Assembly (NCBI GenBank): GCA_934215995.1
Contig: CAKQBC010000103.1
Span: 1-7,686, forward strand
Origin: an uncultured Bacillus sp.
GTDB taxonomy: Bacteria; Bacillota; Bacilli; Bacillales; DSM-1321
Length of the DNA: 7,686 bases
Direction: 5' to 3'
Under the pieces are notes generated by a model that was given only the letters and a program-made list of their open reading frames with translations, did not search any database and had not been told where the DNA came from. Positions 5,901-7,686 of this stretch are shown here, piece by piece; the first letter of the stretch is position 1, and each line of letters opens with the position of its first letter. The position numbers and the translations under genes are program-made.

Positions 5901-6478
5901 ATGGGCTCGCCCTGCAGATGCTTACGTATCTGGACGTCATTATTTCCCATGCACAAAAGCTGGTCGGCAAGGAAGCTTATCCGGCAGGAATGCTTTACTT
6001 CCATGTCCATAACCCATTGGTAAAGGCCGCTGATATGCTGGCATCCGAGCAGATCGAACAGGAGATATTGAAACAGTTCAAAATGAAGGGCTTATTGTTG
6101 GAGGACCCGGGCATTCTACAATTGATGGACGACCAGTTAAAGGTTGGGGAGAGCAGCAAGTCCAATATTATTTCAGCCAACTTCCTGAAGAGCGGGGAAA
6201 TTTCAAAGACATCGAAGACGGCCAGCGAGGAAGAGTTCAAAGCACTGAGGAATTTTATCCATACAACCTATAAAAAATCCGGTAATGAAATTATTGAAGG
6301 AAAGACGAACATCAATCCTTATAAGATGAAGGATCAAATGCCTTGCACATATTGTTCGTTTAAGAGCGTATGCATGTTCGACGGGGCGCTGGAGGAAAAC
6401 CAATACAGGATCCTGCAGCCGAAGAAAGCGGATGAGGTGATGGCAATCATCCAAGGGAAGGAGGACAACCATGAGTAA
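2975..6478 (+). CDS. addB: ATP-dependent helicase/deoxyribonuclease subunit B (AddB)
   Basis: AddB is the second subunit of the AddAB helicase-nuclease, the Firmicute counterpart of RecBCD. It resects double-strand breaks up to a Chi site (AGCGG in B. subtilis) and prepares 3' ends for RecA. The product is 1,167 aa, close to the B. subtilis protein. Walker A is GRSGAGKT (8-15). Helicase-like motifs follow, such as VYIDGF (203-208) and GLNEGVLP (607-614); in B. subtilis AddB this domain is not an active motor and takes part in Chi recognition. The C-terminal nuclease shows D944 in GRIDRVD and the IIDYK core D961-K963. Four cysteines, C799, C1124, C1127 and C1133 (the last three as C-X2-C-X5-C), form the iron-sulfur staple of the family. 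All key residues are present, so the enzyme looks intact. AAGGGGG (2961-2967) lies 7 nt before the ATG. The reading frame overlaps addA by 8 bp, which suggests translational coupling. Confidence 0.98.
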   Translation: MSLQFLTGRSGAGKTTWLLDDIRGKLREKPDRTPIIYLVPEQMTFMSEYKLAGTPGLNGTIAAQVYSFTRLAWRVLQETGGSSRTHLSSVGMNMMITKIIEEKKEELKLFHRSAGKTGFIGNMEQMLIELKRYCIAPEDMKSITAEKLADETDQSLKDKLHDLEIVYGSLEQALAGKYIDSEDYLTLLAQKIPQSAYLQDAEVYIDGFYSLTPQELLVVDALMKTCKKVTVSLTIDQAFRQGPPNEFYLFGMSARLYHAIHQLAMNAGIKIEEDISLHNQERFAASRSLAHLEQNFNIRPAIAYEGETDATIMMATNRRAEVEGIAREILRLVRDGGCRWKDIALLLRNGQAYHDLIRTIFHDYEIPIFIDMKDTMLHHPLIELIRSALETLNTNWRYEPVLRTIKTELLFPMDADHKEMRLQVDQLENYVLSRGIKGERWTDENKWAYRKFRGLELEERGQTDQERLIEEELNAMRDLFRGPLMRLQNRCKKAKTGTDYCRALYVFLEEVQIPGKLEKMYADAIEKGDVAYSRHHEQAWKEVVGLLDQFVEAMGSTELNLKQFTTILDSGLQAMKFSQVPPAIDQVLVANLDLSRVNDVKIAFVMGLNEGVLPMKPTEDGILSDEDRIALNRAGVEVAPDSASRLLDEEFAAYKAFATPSHHLYISYPLGDDEGGSLMPSPYIKRITEVLPGAGKRFVHNEPTEDEEKNQLSYMVNDDIAISFLASAMQVKKRGYDISPVWYSLYNHYLEKEPDDMLRVLGSLFYENKAKRLSKQTSKQLYGNKIIGSVSRMEKFNSCAFSHFASHGLKLKERKVYRLEAPDIGEMFHGALKIISDTLIARNIKWSSLTREECRKFAHMAVEQLAPKLQNQILQSSKRHFYIQRKLENVIGRASMVLSEQARHSGFEPLRLELGFGLGGRDQLPPLAFELADGTKMELVGRIDRVDQAEYNNQLYVRIIDYKSSTKDINLDEIYYGLALQMLTYLDVIISHAQKLVGKEAYPAGMLYFHVHNPLVKAADMLASEQIEQEILKQFKMKGLLLEDPGILQLMDDQLKVGESSKSNIISANFLKSGEISKTSKTASEEEFKALRNFIHTTYKKSGNEIIEGKTNINPYKMKDQMPCTYCSFKSVCMFDGALEENQYRILQPKKADEVMAIIQGKEDNHE

Positions 6479-7686
6479 AACAGTAATACCGGCCATGCCG
6501 GCTGAAATGACGTGGACAGAGGACCAGTGGAAAGCTATTTGGGCAACTGAACAGGATGTATTGGTCGCCGCCGCGGCAGGGTCGGGGAAAACGGCCGTTC
6601 TTGTAAACCGGATTATCAATAAACTCCTTTCCGGCCATACAAATGTAGATGAGCTGCTGGTCGTTACATTCACAAATGCTTCTGCTGCCGAGATGCGCCA
6701 TCGGATTTCTGATGCTCTTGAGGGAGCCATTCAAAAGAATCCCGGTTCCCAGCATTTAAGAAGGCAGCTCAGCCTGATGAACAGGGCATCAATCAGCACC
6801 CTGCATTCCTTCTGCCTGGAAGTGATCAGGAAATACTATTATGAGATTGAAATAGATCCTGGTTTCCGGATTGCCGATTCAACAGAGGCAGAGCTGCTGA
6901 AGGATGAAATGATTGATGACCTTCTGGAAGAGCAATATGGGATTGAAGAAAACGAGTCATTTTTCCGGCTTGTTGATGCCTTCAGTTCCGACCGCAATGA
7001 TATTGAGCTGCAGAATATCATCAGGACCCTGCATGAATTCTCCAGCTCTCACCCATATCCGGCGCAATGGCTGGATACAATGGTTTCCATGTATGAGGTC
7101 GGTGAGGAAACAACAATCGATGAACTGCCGTTTATGGAAAGCCTGCGTTTATATGTCAATCTGCAGATTGCAGCGGCAAAAGATCATTTTGCGGAAGGAC
7201 TGTCATTGACTAAGCTTCCGGCAGGACCGGCGGGGCGTGCCGAAACATTCCTGAAGGATTTGGAGATTATTGAGAAACTCGAGTCCAGCTCAGGCCAATC
7301 CTGGAATGCTCTATATGAAGCAATGTCTTCCCTGAAGTTCTCCACGCTGAAAAAAGCTTCCGGGGATTTCGACAAGAATTTGGATGAACAATGCAAGAAA
7401 GCAAGGGATGCGGGAAAGAAACTTCTGCAAGGCCTGCAAAAGGAGCTGTTTGCGAGGCGGCCGGAAAGTTACCTGAAGGATATTAGGGAGCTCAAGGGAT
7501 ATGTGGAAATGCTCGTTTTCCTCGTCAAGCAATTTAAGGAACGGTATGCTGCGGAAAAACGTGAACGCGGCATCGTGGACTTTTCCGACCTGGAGCATTA
7601 TTGCCTTGATATCCTGACAGAGCAGGCGGAGGACGGGAAAGTGGTGCCGTCTGATATCGCATTGAAGTACAGGAGCAGATTCAAGG
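6471..7686 (+). CDS. addA: ATP-dependent helicase/nuclease subunit A (AddA), 5' part only
   Basis: AddA is the UvrD-like 3'-5' helicase motor and second nuclease of AddAB. The frame stays open to the window edge, giving 405 complete codons of an expected 1,230 or so. Visible motifs in order are a Q-motif (TWTEDQ, Q19), Walker A AAAAGSGKT (33-41), motif Ia VVTFTNASAAEM (64-75), STLHSFC (109-115), and IVDFSDLE (368-375), which in this family precedes the Walker B motif. The Walker B, later helicase motifs and C-terminal nuclease lie beyond the window. The start at 6471 has AAGGAGG (6458-6464) 6 nt upstream, inside the end of addB. The sequence ATGAGTAA contains both the addA start and the addB stop, so the pair is one operon with a near 1:1 product ratio likely. 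Confidence 0.97.
   Translation, partial: MSKTVIPAMPAEMTWTEDQWKAIWATEQDVLVAAAAGSGKTAVLVNRIINKLLSGHTNVDELLVVTFTNASAAEMRHRISDALEGAIQKNPGSQHLRRQLSLMNRASISTLHSFCLEVIRKYYYEIEIDPGFRIADSTEAELLKDEMIDDLLEEQYGIEENESFFRLVDAFSSDRNDIELQNIIRTLHEFSSSHPYPAQWLDTMVSMYEVGEETTIDELPFMESLRLYVNLQIAAAKDHFAEGLSLTKLPAGPAGRAETFLKDLEIIEKLESSSGQSWNALYEAMSSLKFSTLKKASGDFDKNLDEQCKKARDAGKKLLQGLQKELFARRPESYLKDIRELKGYVEMLVFLVKQFKERYAAEKRERGIVDFSDLEHYCLDILTEQAEDGKVVPSDIALKYRSRFK

Overview
This is ordinary chromosomal backbone from a Bacillus-like Firmicute (Bacillaceae). Three things point there: strong AAGGAGG-type ribosome binding sites, SigA-type promoters, and the gene order comK / yhjD-like / yhjE-like / type I signal peptidase (SipV-like) / addB / addA. 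From memory, the B. subtilis comK-to-addA neighbourhood carries the same genes with extra genes in between, so here they look compacted. I see no mobile element, phage gene, CRISPR array, tRNA or rRNA.

Layout. Positions 1-194 are an AT-rich upstream region with a likely comK promoter. comK (195-722, +) encodes the competence master regulator and lacks the usual C-terminal tail. Only 3 bp later and convergent lies a small helical protein gene (726-1094, -), probably yhjD. Its promoter and a perfect LexA-type (SOS) box lie at 1112-1157. Positions 1158-1379 hold the promoter of a two-gene operon: a TVP38/DedA-type membrane protein (1380-2027) and signal peptidase I (2053-2601). This operon ends in a clear intrinsic terminator (2602-2637). 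A gene-free stretch of about 370 bp follows. It holds a foldable block, a SigA-type promoter, a second perfect LexA-type box on the likely transcription start, and a leader with two strong hairpins. addB (2975-6478) and addA (6471 to the window edge) overlap by 8 bp and encode the two subunits of the AddAB helicase-nuclease. addA is cut by the window end after about 405 of roughly 1,230 residues.

How the genes may work together. ComK switches on DNA uptake genes and, in B. subtilis, also addAB. AddAB processes double-strand breaks for RecA and is needed for efficient recombination. The two SOS-type boxes suggest that here addAB and the yhjD-like gene also answer to DNA damage. I found no convincing ComK box upstream of addB. 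The membrane protein and the signal peptidase form a separate envelope operon.

No undescribed system is evident. The points most worth checking are the paired LexA boxes with matching promoter architecture, the shortened ComK, the tail-to-tail comK/yhjD arrangement with no terminator between, and the structured addB leader.
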